Shown here piece after piece: positions 24,219-32,040 of a stretch of 51,000 nt of DNA. The notes beneath the pieces were generated by a model. The model was not told the origin of the DNA, ran no database searches, and was given only the letters and a program-made list of their open reading frames with translations. Position numbers and translations under genes: made by a program. The first letter of the stretch is position 1. Every line of letters begins with the position of its first letter. Source of the stretch: Pseudomonas sp. (GTDB lineage Bacteria > Pseudomonadota > Gammaproteobacteria > Pseudomonadales > Pseudomonadaceae); NCBI GenBank assembly GCA_003488145.1, contig DNMQ01000439.1:1-51000 (forward strand), given 5' to 3'.

Positions 24219-25052
24219 ATGACTTTATCTCCGCCCAGACAGGCCACCGATGGCACTGCATGCCCGCTCCTGAAGTGCGGGCAGGACGGCCGCGTGGCGC
24301 GCTTCGACCGTTCGCTCTACCAGCTAATGCTGATCACCGGTGACGACGCGAAAAAGGTCGATCTCGGTTTCTCCGGCAGCCGCGTATTGGAACGCCTGCT
24401 GCAAACTCCGGGAGAAGTGGTTTCGCGCGAGGAGCTGCTCCGCCACGCCTGGGAGGATCGCGTAGTCGGCCAGGGCAGCCTGAACCAGCAGATCTATACC
24501 CTGCGCCAGGTGCTATCCGACAGCTCCAGCCAGATCATCCAGACCCTGCCACGGCGGGGGTATCTGTTCAATCCGAACCACCTGCTCGAAGCCAGCGAGG
24601 CAGAGCCGGCTCCGCCGAGCATTGGCGCCGCGCAAACACTGGAAATTACGGAGCCACATGCGGCGGCGGCTGCGCTGCAGGCGTCGCCCTGGCTGGCACC
24701 GACCGTGCTTGGCACAGCCATGGCGCTGCTGCTCGCAGTGGTCGCCCTGGGCTATCGCTTCATGCATGCGCCCAAGGGCTCGCTGACCCACAACCATTCC
24801 ATCGGCCAGCTCGAAGTGCTCTATGTGGAGAAAAGCCAGCAGAAGCTTGAGCGCATGATGCAGGAAACCCGGCTGCTGGTTGCCAGTATTGCCGGCCTGA
24901 ATAGCCACCCGAGTCGGTTGATCGTCAATAAATCCCCCGGCTTCTACGAGCTGCGCTGTCTGCGCAAGGATGGCCAGGTGAACTGGCTGAAAGTCCATCG
25001 CAGCCAGGTGAACAGCATTTCGAACCAAACACTGCAAGGTTGTCTGCGATGA
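24219..25052 (+). CDS. ToxR-like transmembrane winged-helix regulator (LafZ-like)
   Basis: 277 residues from ATG 24219. Cytoplasmic OmpR/ToxR-type winged helix (about 45-120): FSGSRVLERLLQTPGEVVSREELLRHAWE, GSLNQQIYTLRQVLSD, IIQTLPRRGYLFNP. A proline/alanine linker is followed by one membrane helix, WLAPTVLGTAMALLLAVVALGYRFM (158-182), and a periplasmic domain of about 95 residues with two cysteines (Cys247, Cys275), as in ToxR. It would bind DNA while anchored in the inner membrane. The ATG of the next gene overlaps its stop. The E. coli Flag-2 locus has a transmembrane regulator, lafZ, next to its flagellin (recalled from literature); this gene sits in the same slot. Its targets are unknown; lateral flagellar genes are the obvious guess. 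The start is uncertain since the ribosome site is weak. Confidence 0.8.
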   Translation: MTLSPPRQATDGTACPLLKCGQDGRVARFDRSLYQLMLITGDDAKKVDLGFSGSRVLERLLQTPGEVVSREELLRHAWEDRVVGQGSLNQQIYTLRQVLSDSSSQIIQTLPRRGYLFNPNHLLEASEAEPAPPSIGAAQTLEITEPHAAAAALQASPWLAPTVLGTAMALLLAVVALGYRFMHAPKGSLTHNHSIGQLEVLYVEKSQQKLERMMQETRLLVASIAGLNSHPSRLIVNKSPGFYELRCLRKDGQVNWLKVHRSQVNSISNQTLQGCLR

Positions 25053-25528
25053 CTGTGCATTCCGAAAGCGGCGCCGCGAGCAAGCGCCTGCTGCGAGTAA
25101 TGGTACCGACGGCCATGGCACTCTGGGCGCTGGTCGCCATGGGCACCACCAGCTACAGCGCCAGCCTGGACGGCCGCTATGCCTCCACCGGGCAGGTCCT
25201 GCTCAGTAATGGGGAGCTAGCGCCGGTCACCCAGAGCGTGGTGTTCCGCGACGGCCGCTTCTACTCGATGACGCGCAACAGCAGCGCTATCGTCGAAGCA
25301 TCCGGTCGGGTGGAAACAGATCTTCTTGGCCGCGCTCGGCTGATCGTCGAGGAGGGCGAGATCAGCGGCCTGACAGCCGCCAGCGAGCTTGACGACGAGC
25401 TGGTCTTCAATCTGCTTTATGGCAAGCACAAGGGTGCGCGCATCACCCTCGAACAGGTCGGCGCCTGCCTCTACGGCGTCGAAACCCAGCAGGTGTACTG
25501 CGCCGAACAGGCCGTGGCACAGCGCTGA
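25049..25528 (+). CDS. ToxS-like membrane-anchored periplasmic partner protein
   Basis: 159 residues from the ATG at 25049, which overlaps the stop of the regulator gene (ATGA); a TTG 9 bases upstream is possible. One N-terminal membrane helix (LLRVMVPTAMALWALVAMGTTSY, about 17-39) is followed by a periplasmic domain of about 120 residues with two cysteines near the end (GACLYGVETQQVYCAEQ). I recognise no family. A one-helix periplasmic protein coupled to a ToxR-type regulator is the layout of ToxR-ToxS and TcpP-TcpH, where the partner stabilises the regulator or tunes its sensing. The role here is inferred from that layout only. It converges with motB, 25 bases away. Confidence 0.7.
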   Translation: MTVHSESGAASKRLLRVMVPTAMALWALVAMGTTSYSASLDGRYASTGQVLLSNGELAPVTQSVVFRDGRFYSMTRNSSAIVEASGRVETDLLGRARLIVEEGEISGLTAASELDDELVFNLLYGKHKGARITLEQVGACLYGVETQQVYCAEQAVAQR

Positions 25529-25553
25529 GGGCCAGCGTGCGGCCCGGCAGCGC

Positions 25554-26489
25554 TCAGCTTTCCTCGCTGAGCTCCCCGCTGTATTGCGCACCGCTCTCGG
25601 AGAAACGCACCTTGCCGTAGCTGTCGCCGAACAGCTCCTTGTACAGCGTCTCCGCCGAATCGGTCAGCAAGAGAATCTCCACCCGCCGGTTGGCACCGTC
25701 TTCCGGCGCCTCGGGGCGCAGCGGCATGACATCCGCCTGGGCCGTCACTTGCAGCACCGAGCGCGCCGGCAGGCCGGCCGATACCAGCACGTTGCGTGCA
25801 CGCAAGGCGCGATCGCCAGAAAGATTCCAGTTGTCATAGCCCGACTGCAGGCGGTAGGGCGTGGCGTCGGTGTGACCGCTGATGATCAGCTTGTTCTCGA
25901 CCTTGCCGAGCACCCCAGCCAGCACGCCAAGCAACTTGGCGAAGTGCGGGTTGAGCACCGCGCTGCCGCGCTGGAACATGAAGCGCTGCTGGTCGTCCTT
26001 GATCAGGATGCGCAGGCCCTGGGGCACCACGTCCACTTCCAGATTGGCCAGCGCGTCGACCTGCCCGGCGACCTCCTGCATCAGCGCCGCCAGCGCCTGC
26101 AATTCGGCGGTCGAGGCATAGCGGCGGGTGCCGTCGGTGGGCATCTCGCCGTCCCGGCTTGCCGTCTCATCATGCCGAGGCGACGGTTCGTCCGGCGCCG
26201 GGCGCAGCGGCACACCATCGAGTTCCAGCGGCGAGGTGCTGGTGCCATCGAAGATGCCGGCACCGCCATCGACCAGCGGATTGCTTTCCTGATCACCCGA
26301 GGCCGGGTTGGTCAGGTTCATCTGCGGCTGGATGATCCACAGCACCATGAACAGCGCCATCATGGCCAGGGTGAAGTCGGCGAAAGCCACCTTCCAGGCG
26401 CCGCCGTGCTCGTCGCCGTGGCCCTTCTTGCTTCGGCGCCTGATGATGATCTCGCGTTCGCCGGCCTTGCCCTTGTCTCGGCTCTTCAT
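25554..26489 (-). CDS. motB: lateral flagellar motor stator protein MotB (LafU)
   Basis: 311 residues from the ATG at 26489, which overlaps the motA stop (ATGA). The membrane helix AWKVAFADFTLAMMALFMVLW contains the ion-binding aspartate (Asp38) in the AxFADFTLAMMALF context. A long disordered linker (55-130) is followed by the OmpA-like peptidoglycan-binding domain (LIISGHTDATPYRLQSGYDNWNLSGDRALRARNVLV). With MotA it anchors the stator and conducts ions, probably protons. It closes the fliD-motB operon. Confidence 0.94.
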   Translation of the reverse strand: MKSRDKGKAGEREIIIRRRSKKGHGDEHGGAWKVAFADFTLAMMALFMVLWIIQPQMNLTNPASGDQESNPLVDGGAGIFDGTSTSPLELDGVPLRPAPDEPSPRHDETASRDGEMPTDGTRRYASTAELQALAALMQEVAGQVDALANLEVDVVPQGLRILIKDDQQRFMFQRGSAVLNPHFAKLLGVLAGVLGKVENKLIISGHTDATPYRLQSGYDNWNLSGDRALRARNVLVSAGLPARSVLQVTAQADVMPLRPEAPEDGANRRVEILLLTDSAETLYKELFGDSYGKVRFSESGAQYSGELSEES

Positions 26490-27358
26490 GCCGCGTCCCT
26501 TTCTTCCTCGTACTGGTTGACCCAGACCTCGAGTTGACGGAAGGCCGGCTTGACGTCCTGTTCGATCAGCTTGCGTCCGGCATCGACCGCCAGCAGCGTC
26601 GGCTTGCCGGCCAGATGCGCGACCAGGGTGGTGCGCACGCATTCAAGCGCCGACAGCTCGGTCTTGATCCGCTGGCCCATAGCGTTGGACAGCGGCTCCA
26701 TCAGGCAGTAGCAGAAGAAGATGCCGAGGAAGGTACCGACCAGCGCCGCAGCGACGTGGGCGCCGATCTCGGCGACGCTGCCGCCGATGCTGCCCATGGT
26801 GATGATGATGCCCATGATCGCGGCAAGGATGCCGAAGCCCGGCATCGCCTCGCCGATCTTGAACAGCGAGCGCGACGGCTGCATCAACGCATGTTCCATC
26901 GCCTCCAGCTCCTGCTCGAGGAAGCCCTCGAGTTCGTGGGCGCTGATCTTGCCCATGGCCATCAGGCGGAAATTGTCGGCGATGAACGCCATCAGGTTCT
27001 TCTCCTGCAGGATCAGCGGGTAGCGCACGAACAGGTCGCTCTGCTCCGGCTCCTCGATGTGCGAATCGAGCACCTTGAGACCGCCCACGTCGACCATTTC
27101 CAGCAGCTCATAGAGCAGCATCAGCAACTGGCGCTGGAACTCCTCGCCACGACGCTGGTAGGCGAACACGCCCTTGATCTGGTGCAGCATCTCGATCAGC
27201 ACTTCCTTGGGATTGCCGACCACCAGGCTGCCGATCGCGGCGCCAAGGATGATCACCACTTCCGCCGGCTGCCAGAGCACCCGCATGTCGCCGTTGGCCA
27301 TGGCGTAGCCACCGAGGACGCAACCGATGATGATGAACGCACCTAATACTTTCTGCAT
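26486..27358 (-). CDS. motA: lateral flagellar motor stator protein MotA (LafT)
   Basis: 290 residues with four membrane helices, the first MQKVLGAFIIIGCVLGGYAMA, the third and fourth in the segment GEAMPGFGILAAIMGIIITMG and GAHVAAALVGTFLGIFFCYCLMEPL. The cytoplasmic loop contains the charged residues that contact FliG (VRYPLILQEKNLMAFIADNFRLMAMG). The helix 3-4 prolines and general sequence match H+-type MotA, not the Na+-type PomA. It lies 21 bases after the end of the lafS frame and is coupled to motB. It is intact, in contrast to the interrupted sigma factor upstream. Confidence 0.94.
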   Translation of the reverse strand: MQKVLGAFIIIGCVLGGYAMANGDMRVLWQPAEVVIILGAAIGSLVVGNPKEVLIEMLHQIKGVFAYQRRGEEFQRQLLMLLYELLEMVDVGGLKVLDSHIEEPEQSDLFVRYPLILQEKNLMAFIADNFRLMAMGKISAHELEGFLEQELEAMEHALMQPSRSLFKIGEAMPGFGILAAIMGIIITMGSIGGSVAEIGAHVAAALVGTFLGIFFCYCLMEPLSNAMGQRIKTELSALECVRTTLVAHLAGKPTLLAVDAGRKLIEQDVKPAFRQLEVWVNQYEEERDAA

Positions 27359-27379
27359 GACGTTACTGACTTCTCTCGG

Positions 27380-28114
27380 TTAAGGGTCCACCGACCCCAG
27401 AAAGCGACAGGCCTTGCCGATCGCCTGCTTGCTCAACTGACAGACCCTGGCGTCGCTGACTTCCAGCACCAGGGCGATTTCCTTGAGGCTCAACTCGTGC
27501 TGGTAGTACAGCGTCAGCACCAGCCGCTCGCGCTCGTCCAGCCGCGCCAGCGCCTGCTCCAGCAGGCGCTCCTTGAGCAGCCGTTCCTCGAACAGCTCGG
27601 CGGCATCGGGGAAATGCTCGTGGCCGCTCTGCAGCAGTTCGTCGAGGCTCTCGATGGCCTCCGACGAATCGGCCTAGAGTAATGCCTGGTAGTCCTTATC
27701 ATCCAGCCCTGGCAACTCCTTGATATCCTCGTCGCTCGGCGTGTGGCCGAGCTGGCGGGTGAGCTCGCGGATCGCGTCGCGCACCTTGTGCGCCTGCTGC
27801 CGGACCTGGCGAGGCCGCCAGTCCTGACGGCGCAGCTCGTCGAGGATCGCGCCACGGATGCGCAGCGCGGCGAAGCGACCGAACTGTTCGTCCGGTTCGC
27901 CGTAGCGACGCAGGCCTTCGAGCAGCCCGATCATGCCGATCTGCTCCATGTCTTCGCGGTCGAGCACCTGATTCGCCTGCAGCGACAACTGGCGCACGAT
28001 GCGCTTGACCAGCGGTAGGTACTGCATCATCCAGCGCTGCTCGTCGGCCGGCGCGAACAGCGCGTGGCCGGCCGGGCTGGCGGTGTAGCAGTCGACGGGG
28101 CAGGTGGCGTTCAT
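27380..28114 (-). pseudogene. lafS: lateral flagellar sigma-28 factor LafS/FliA, interrupted by in-frame amber codon
   Basis: A single frame of 245 codons (TAA at 27380-27382) would code for FliA/LafS, but codon 147 is TAG (plus-strand 27674-27676, CTA). Before it, 146 residues hold sigma region 2 (YLPLVKRIVRQLSLQANQVL, DREDMEQIGMIGLLEGLRRYG, FAALRIRGAILDELRRQDW) and most of region 3 (QLGHTPSDEDIKELPGL). After it, 97 residues in the same frame hold region 4 (ERLVLTLYYQHELSLKEIALVLEVSDARVCQLSKQAIGKACRFLG), which binds the -35 element. No frameshift and no other stop is present. The first part alone would lack -35 recognition. A single base change from CAG would make it whole. It could also be a read error or be suppressed. 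FlgM, its anti-sigma partner, is intact. Confidence 0.85.
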
Positions 28115-28125
28115 GGCGCGGGCCT

Positions 28126-28575
28126 TTACTGAACGATCAGCTTGTTGACCAGCACATGGTGGAACGGCACCACCGCCTTCTTGCTGGCAAAGTCGGCGAA
28201 CAACGCCTCTTCCAGGCGCGTCTGCAGCTCGCCGATGGGCATCGCGCGTAGCTCGGCGAATTCCAGCCCGGACAGGTAGCTGACCACCGAGTTGCGCACC
28301 AGCGGTTCGATCTGCTCGAAGTTCTTCGGCTCATCCGAAGCTTCGGCCTGCAGCGCCAGGTCGAGCACGAAATAGCGCTCGCGACCGTCCCCTCGCAGGC
28401 TGACGATGACCTTGGGCACGGCATAGAACTCGTACTGCACCGGCTCGATGGTTTCGGCCACCACTTCACTGCCGGCCATGCCCGGCTTGAGCAGCCAATA
28501 GGCGGCACCGACGCCACCGGCCACGGTGACGACATTGAGCAGCAGCATCAGAAGAACGAGACGGGGCGTCGACAT
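28126..28575 (-). CDS. fliL: flagellar basal-body-associated protein FliL (LafF)
   Basis: 149 residues from ATG 28575; a TTG at 28581 is better spaced from AGGA, so the true start may be two codons longer. One N-terminal membrane helix (LVLLMLLLNVVTVAGGVGAAYWLL) is followed by the FliL periplasmic domain (FYAVPKVIVSLRGDGRERYFVLDLALQAEASDEPKNFEQIEPLVRNSVVSYLSGLEFAEL) and the end ALFADFASKKAVVPFHHVLVNKLIVQ. It supports the stator ring around the rod. It lies between fliK (35 bases) and lafS (11 bases). Confidence 0.92.
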   Translation of the reverse strand: MSTPRLVLLMLLLNVVTVAGGVGAAYWLLKPGMAGSEVVAETIEPVQYEFYAVPKVIVSLRGDGRERYFVLDLALQAEASDEPKNFEQIEPLVRNSVVSYLSGLEFAELRAMPIGELQTRLEEALFADFASKKAVVPFHHVLVNKLIVQ

Positions 28576-28610
28576 AACCAATTCGGATCCTGTAGTTGAA
28601 AGTGAGCCGG

Positions 28611-29768
28611 TCAGACCGTGACCAGCACATCGTTGGCAAGCCCGGCCGAGCGCCCGCTGCGCTCCGGCAGCGCGGTGGCAGCCGCGGCAAGCACCTGCTC
28701 CTCGTCACGGCTTTGCCGAGGCTGACCCTGGCGGTCCCGGCCGCTATCGGCACCAACCTGCACGTTGACCTGCACGAAATGCTGCGCGACCAGTTCCTGC
28801 CGCAGCCGGTCGCTGGTCTGCTGCAGCAGGCGCGCGACATCGGCGTGGGCGGCGCTGAGCTGGACCGTGAGGCGTCCGGATTCATGGCTGAGGTGGATTT
28901 CCAGACTGCCCAGCTCCGGCGGATCGAGGCGGATGCTGGCGCTCTGCTGACGCTGCTGCAGCTGCACCTCGACGTGCTCGCGCAGCGCATGCAGCATCTG
29001 CTCGCCCCACTTGGCCTCCGGCGCCTGCAACCTGAGTAGGCGCTCGGCGCCTTGCAGCGACGGGCTGGCGGGTCGCTCGCCGGTGAGCAGCGGCGCCTCG
29101 CCTACTTCGCCCGGCGCAGCGGGCTCGAGCGGTGCCAGCTGTTCGGTCGGCAGCTGCGCGTCGAGCAACGACGCGCTCGCTGTCGGCGCAGTCCACGCCG
29201 CGGCGGCCTCTAAGCCTGGCCGCAGTACCGGCGCCGGCTGGCGTTCAGCGGGAGCCGCGCCCTGGCGTTCGCCGGCCGTCACAACCGGCCATGGTAGCGG
29301 CTGGCCATGCTGCTGGCGTTCGACGAAGCCCTCGACCTGCGCAACGGCCTGCTCGGTTGCCACAGCAGCGACCGACTCGGCCGGCAAGGGCCAGGCCAGC
29401 GGCTGGGCAGTGCCTGCCTCGCGCGCCTGAACCACCACCTGCTGCTGACCGAGCATGCCCTGCAACCACTGCTCGGCAGCGGTTTCCTCGAGCGGCTCGC
29501 TGTCGGTGCGCTCGGCCTCGGAGCCGGTCGGCGGCGCCACTGGCGATGGCAGCGGCTCAGGCGGCGGCGCGGTCTGTTGCAGCGTCTGCTCCGGATCGGC
29601 GATGGCCGCACGCAGCAGGCGCTCGCGAAAGCCGGACGCGATCGGCGCAGCCGAGCCGGGAGGCACCGCACCCCGAACGCTCATCGAGGCCGGGCGGGGT
29701 AACGTGCCGGTCAGCTCGGAGCCGCTTGCGGCGTCTCCGGCAATGCGCTGTGCAGGCAACTGAATCAC
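28611..29768 (-). CDS. fliK: hook-length control protein FliK (LafE)
   Basis: 385 residues. A long Pro/Ala/Glu-rich ruler region (1-250) with no fold, typical of FliK, precedes the conserved Flg_hook domain (about 260-350): QMLHALREHVEVQLQQRQQSASIRLDPPELGSLEIHLSHESGRLTVQLSAAHADVARLLQQTSDRLRQEL. It measures hook length and switches FlhB specificity from hook to filament proteins. The ATG overlaps the fliT-like stop (ATGA). The low complexity makes the N-terminal part hard to compare, but the C-terminal domain and position fix the call. Confidence 0.92.
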   Translation of the reverse strand: MIQLPAQRIAGDAASGSELTGTLPRPASMSVRGAVPPGSAAPIASGFRERLLRAAIADPEQTLQQTAPPPEPLPSPVAPPTGSEAERTDSEPLEETAAEQWLQGMLGQQQVVVQAREAGTAQPLAWPLPAESVAAVATEQAVAQVEGFVERQQHGQPLPWPVVTAGERQGAAPAERQPAPVLRPGLEAAAAWTAPTASASLLDAQLPTEQLAPLEPAAPGEVGEAPLLTGERPASPSLQGAERLLRLQAPEAKWGEQMLHALREHVEVQLQQRQQSASIRLDPPELGSLEIHLSHESGRLTVQLSAAHADVARLLQQTSDRLRQELVAQHFVQVNVQVGADSGRDRQGQPRQSRDEEQVLAAAATALPERSGRSAGLANDVLVTV

Positions 29769-30088
29769 CGGCCATCTCCTGCGGCGAACATGTCGATCCG
29801 TTGGTAGGCCGCACGCCCTTCGGCGTACTCCAGGTGATTCACCAGCAGCAGGCGCAAGCGCTCACATTCCTCGGCACAGGCTTCCAGCGCCTCTCCGTGC
29901 AGCGTTCGGAGCTGCGCCCTGGCCGCCTGCACGGCCGGGTCGGCTGCGGGATCGCGCGGCAACTGCTCGAGGCACTGCCGAATCGCCCCATCCACCTCGC
30001 CGACGGCACGCCAGTCACCGCTAGCCAGGGCAGCGGTGAGCTGGGCATGCAGCTCCTGCAGGCGCTGCGCATCACTTGCGTGCGGCAC
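29765..30088 (-). CDS. fliT: FliT-like flagellar chaperone (LafD)
   Basis: 107-residue helical protein: QRLQELHAQLTAALASGDWRAVGEVDGAIRQCLEQLPRD, then VQAARAQLRTLHGEALEACAEECERLRLLLVNHLEYAEGRAAYQRID. It has the length and alpha-helical make-up of FliT, the export chaperone of the cap protein FliD, and the AYQRID end is typical of FliT-like proteins in pseudomonads. The N-terminus overlaps the fliS end by 17 bases and its stop overlaps the fliK start. The sequence is weakly conserved in this family, so the call leans on position (fliD-fliS-fliT-fliK). Confidence 0.75.
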   Translation of the reverse strand: MPHASDAQRLQELHAQLTAALASGDWRAVGEVDGAIRQCLEQLPRDPAADPAVQAARAQLRTLHGEALEACAEECERLRLLLVNHLEYAEGRAAYQRIDMFAAGDGR

Positions 30089-30467
30089 TGATGCCCTCCC
30101 AGCCTTCGCGCAGGACGCCCACCAGCTTCACCACTTCGTCCAGCCCATCGAGCGACAACGTCACGCTGACGTCCGAAAGGCGGTAGATGCAGTACTCGTA
30201 CAGCCTGGCCAGGCTTTGCACGACCTCACCACCGCCCTCCTCGTCCAGCGCACCGTTGAGGCCGTTGAGGATGTTCATGCATTTTTCCAGCGAGGCGCCT
30301 TTCTGCTGATAACGCTTGTGCTCGATATGCCCACGGGCGCGCGCCAGCTCGTCGAGCAGGCCGTCCATCAGCACCAGCACCAGTTCGTAGGGCGAAGCGG
30401 AAGCGGCGCGCGCTTCCAGGTCCACCGCGCGATAGCTGTCGTAACTGTCGTTGGGGAGGTAGGTCAT
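30072..30467 (-). CDS. fliS: flagellin chaperone FliS (LafC)
   Basis: 131 residues, full FliS length. Starts with the flexible N-terminus PNDSYDSYRAVDLEARAASASPYELVLVLMDGLLDELARARGHI, in which SPYELVLVLMDG is the family hallmark, followed by EHKRYQQKGASLEKCMNILNGLNGALD. It binds the C-terminal helices of flagellin in the cytosol until export. The ATG overlaps the fliD stop (ATGA) and the 3' end overlaps the fliT-like gene. It probably serves both lateral flagellins. Confidence 0.95.
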   Translation of the reverse strand: MTYLPNDSYDSYRAVDLEARAASASPYELVLVLMDGLLDELARARGHIEHKRYQQKGASLEKCMNILNGLNGALDEEGGGEVVQSLARLYEYCIYRLSDVSVTLSLDGLDEVVKLVGVLREGWEGISAARK

Positions 30468-31732
30468 CAGAACATTCCGAAGGTCTGCTCCATGCTCTGC
30501 ATGGTCTGCATCATGGAGGTGAACTGCTTGAGGTAGCGGGAGTAGTAGGTGTCGTAGCGCTGCTGCAGGTTCTCGAACTGCTCGTCGATGCGCCGCAGGT
30601 TCAGGTCCAGCGTGTCCATGCGGTTCTTCAACATGCCGTTGGTGCTGCTGGTGTAGCTGGCGACCGTCTTGTCGATGCTGTCGAGCAGGTTGTCCTTGCC
30701 GGTGAACAGCGCCTCGAAGGCGGCCGGATCCTTCGCCACCGCCGCCTCAAAGCGGCTGGCGTCGATGGTCAGCTTGCCGTTGCGGTCGGCGCTGATGCCG
30801 AAATCGATCAGGCTGCTGCCGCCGAAATCGGTGCGCAGCAAGCCGTTGAGGCGACTCTCGATGGAACGGATGCTGGAGTCACCAGCCAATGCACCACGGG
30901 CGCTGCTGTCGCTGCCGCTGGCAGTCAGCGAATCGAAGCTGGTCATCAGCGCGTTGAACGCATCGATGAAACTCTGTGCCTTGCCCTTGGTGGCGCTCTG
31001 GTCCTGGCCGACAGTCAGCGTAAGCGCCGAGTCGCTGGCGGTGTGCACCTTGTTCACGGACAGACTGACGCCGTCGATGACATTGTCGAAGCTGTTGCTC
31101 GAGCTGGTCAGCAGGATGCCACCGCTGCCGAACGAGCCGCCCATGCGGATCTGCGCATCGGCCGCCGTGGACAGCGTGGTGGTCGTGGCCGTGGTGCCCG
31201 CGAGCGACACCGCGAAGGCATTGGCGGCGCCACTTTCGGCACTGGTCATCACCAGGCTGACTTCGCCATTGCTGCGCACGAGCGTTGCCTGTACGCCGAG
31301 ATCCGCGGCATTGATCGCCTTGGCTGCATCGTCGAGCGTGGCGTAATCGGCCAGCGCAAAATCCTGCCCTTCGAGGGTCAGGGTTCCGCTCAGGCTGCCG
31401 TCGACCAGCCCCTGCACGGCGACCTGCTGCTTGCTGGCCAGCTGTTCGACATAGAACTGGTAGCTGCCGGGCTGAGCCTGGGTGCCGACCGTCGCGCTGG
31501 CATAGCCGTCCTGGCTGAACGAGGCACTGTTGACCAGCATCGTGGCGTTGCCGGTCTTCAGGCCGGACATGGCTGACTTGAACGTGGTCAGGGAGGTGCG
31601 CAACTTGCTCAGCGCGTCACGCTGGGTCTTGTAGTTGCTTTCATTGCGATTGAGCCGGTCCAGCGAAGACTGAACTTCGTAGGTCGCCAGCTGCGTCGCC
31701 ATCTGCTTTACGTAATCTGAATCTATCGCCAT
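30467..31732 (-). CDS. fliD: lateral flagellar filament cap protein FliD (LafB, HAP2)
   Basis: 421 residues from ATG 31732 with an AGGGG ribosome site; the upstream in-frame start at 31783 lies before the promoter's transcript start and is rejected. FliD_N at about 8-105 (YVKQMATQLATYEVQSSLDRLNR) and FliD_C at about 220-400 with the C-terminal coiled coil (DTLDLNLRRIDEQFENLQQRYDTYYSRYLKQFTSMMQTMQSMEQTF). It caps the filament and helps flagellin fold. First gene of the fliDSTKL-lafS-motAB operon, preceded by a textbook sigma-54 promoter. Confidence 0.95.
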   Translation of the reverse strand: MAIDSDYVKQMATQLATYEVQSSLDRLNRNESNYKTQRDALSKLRTSLTTFKSAMSGLKTGNATMLVNSASFSQDGYASATVGTQAQPGSYQFYVEQLASKQQVAVQGLVDGSLSGTLTLEGQDFALADYATLDDAAKAINAADLGVQATLVRSNGEVSLVMTSAESGAANAFAVSLAGTTATTTTLSTAADAQIRMGGSFGSGGILLTSSSNSFDNVIDGVSLSVNKVHTASDSALTLTVGQDQSATKGKAQSFIDAFNALMTSFDSLTASGSDSSARGALAGDSSIRSIESRLNGLLRTDFGGSSLIDFGISADRNGKLTIDASRFEAAVAKDPAAFEALFTGKDNLLDSIDKTVASYTSSTNGMLKNRMDTLDLNLRRIDEQFENLQQRYDTYYSRYLKQFTSMMQTMQSMEQTFGMF

Positions 31733-31759
31733 TGCCGATCCCCTTCCTGTGCTCTCTAG

Positions 31760-31776
31760 AGCAAGTTGAGTGCCAA
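31760..31776 (-). promoter_or_regulatory. sigma-54 promoter of the fliD operon
   Basis: On the minus strand TTGGCAC-TCAAC-TTGCT matches the -24/-12 consensus (TGGCAC-N5-TTGC) perfectly, with GG and GC 10 bases apart. The predicted start lies about 17 bases before the fliD ATG, leaving room for the AGGGG ribosome site. LafK, coded at 38454-39836, is the likely activator. The operon downstream runs through lafS and the motor genes. Confidence 0.92.
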
Positions 31777-31956
31777 TACACAAATCGTTGATTTAAAAGC
31801 ACTTTTGCGCGATTGGCGCAGAAGAAGCACTTCCGCTCGACGGCCGCGACAGGAAACGGGGAAATGCCGCTTCCGCCTCGCCCCGGACGGCGAAACCTCT
31901 CAGAACAAAGGCGACGAAGAAGGGGGGGCGACTTAAGCCGGTCGACGAAACAACAC

Positions 31957-31981
31957 GCAGCCCGGGACTGGAGCGGGCTGC
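31957..31981 (-). terminator. terminator-like hairpin after flgN
   Basis: GCAGCCCG (31957-31964) and CGGGCTGC (31974-31981) form a perfect 8-base stem with a 9-base loop. On the minus strand it is followed by GTGTTGTTT, a poor U-tract. It lies about 60 bases after the flgN stop. Confidence 0.4.
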
Positions 31982-32040
31982 TCAGGCTGCGGAGACGGGA
32001 CGCCGTGGTCGTGCCGGGGGGGCCGGACGCGATGGCAGAG

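Larger units (their letters stand above)
31733..32040. other. intergenic region between flgN and fliD
   Basis: 308 bases without a gene. It holds the fliD sigma-54 promoter (31760-31776), an AT-rich upstream stretch (31777-31812) where an activator such as LafK or IHF could bind, and a hairpin near 31957-31981 after flgN. The rest is GC-rich with runs of G and no readable signal. Confidence 0.7.

Noticed and set aside
27380-28114. Two separate genes instead of one broken lafS
   Set aside because: The second half has no start with a ribosome site and its sequence continues the sigma factor exactly in frame after the TAG.
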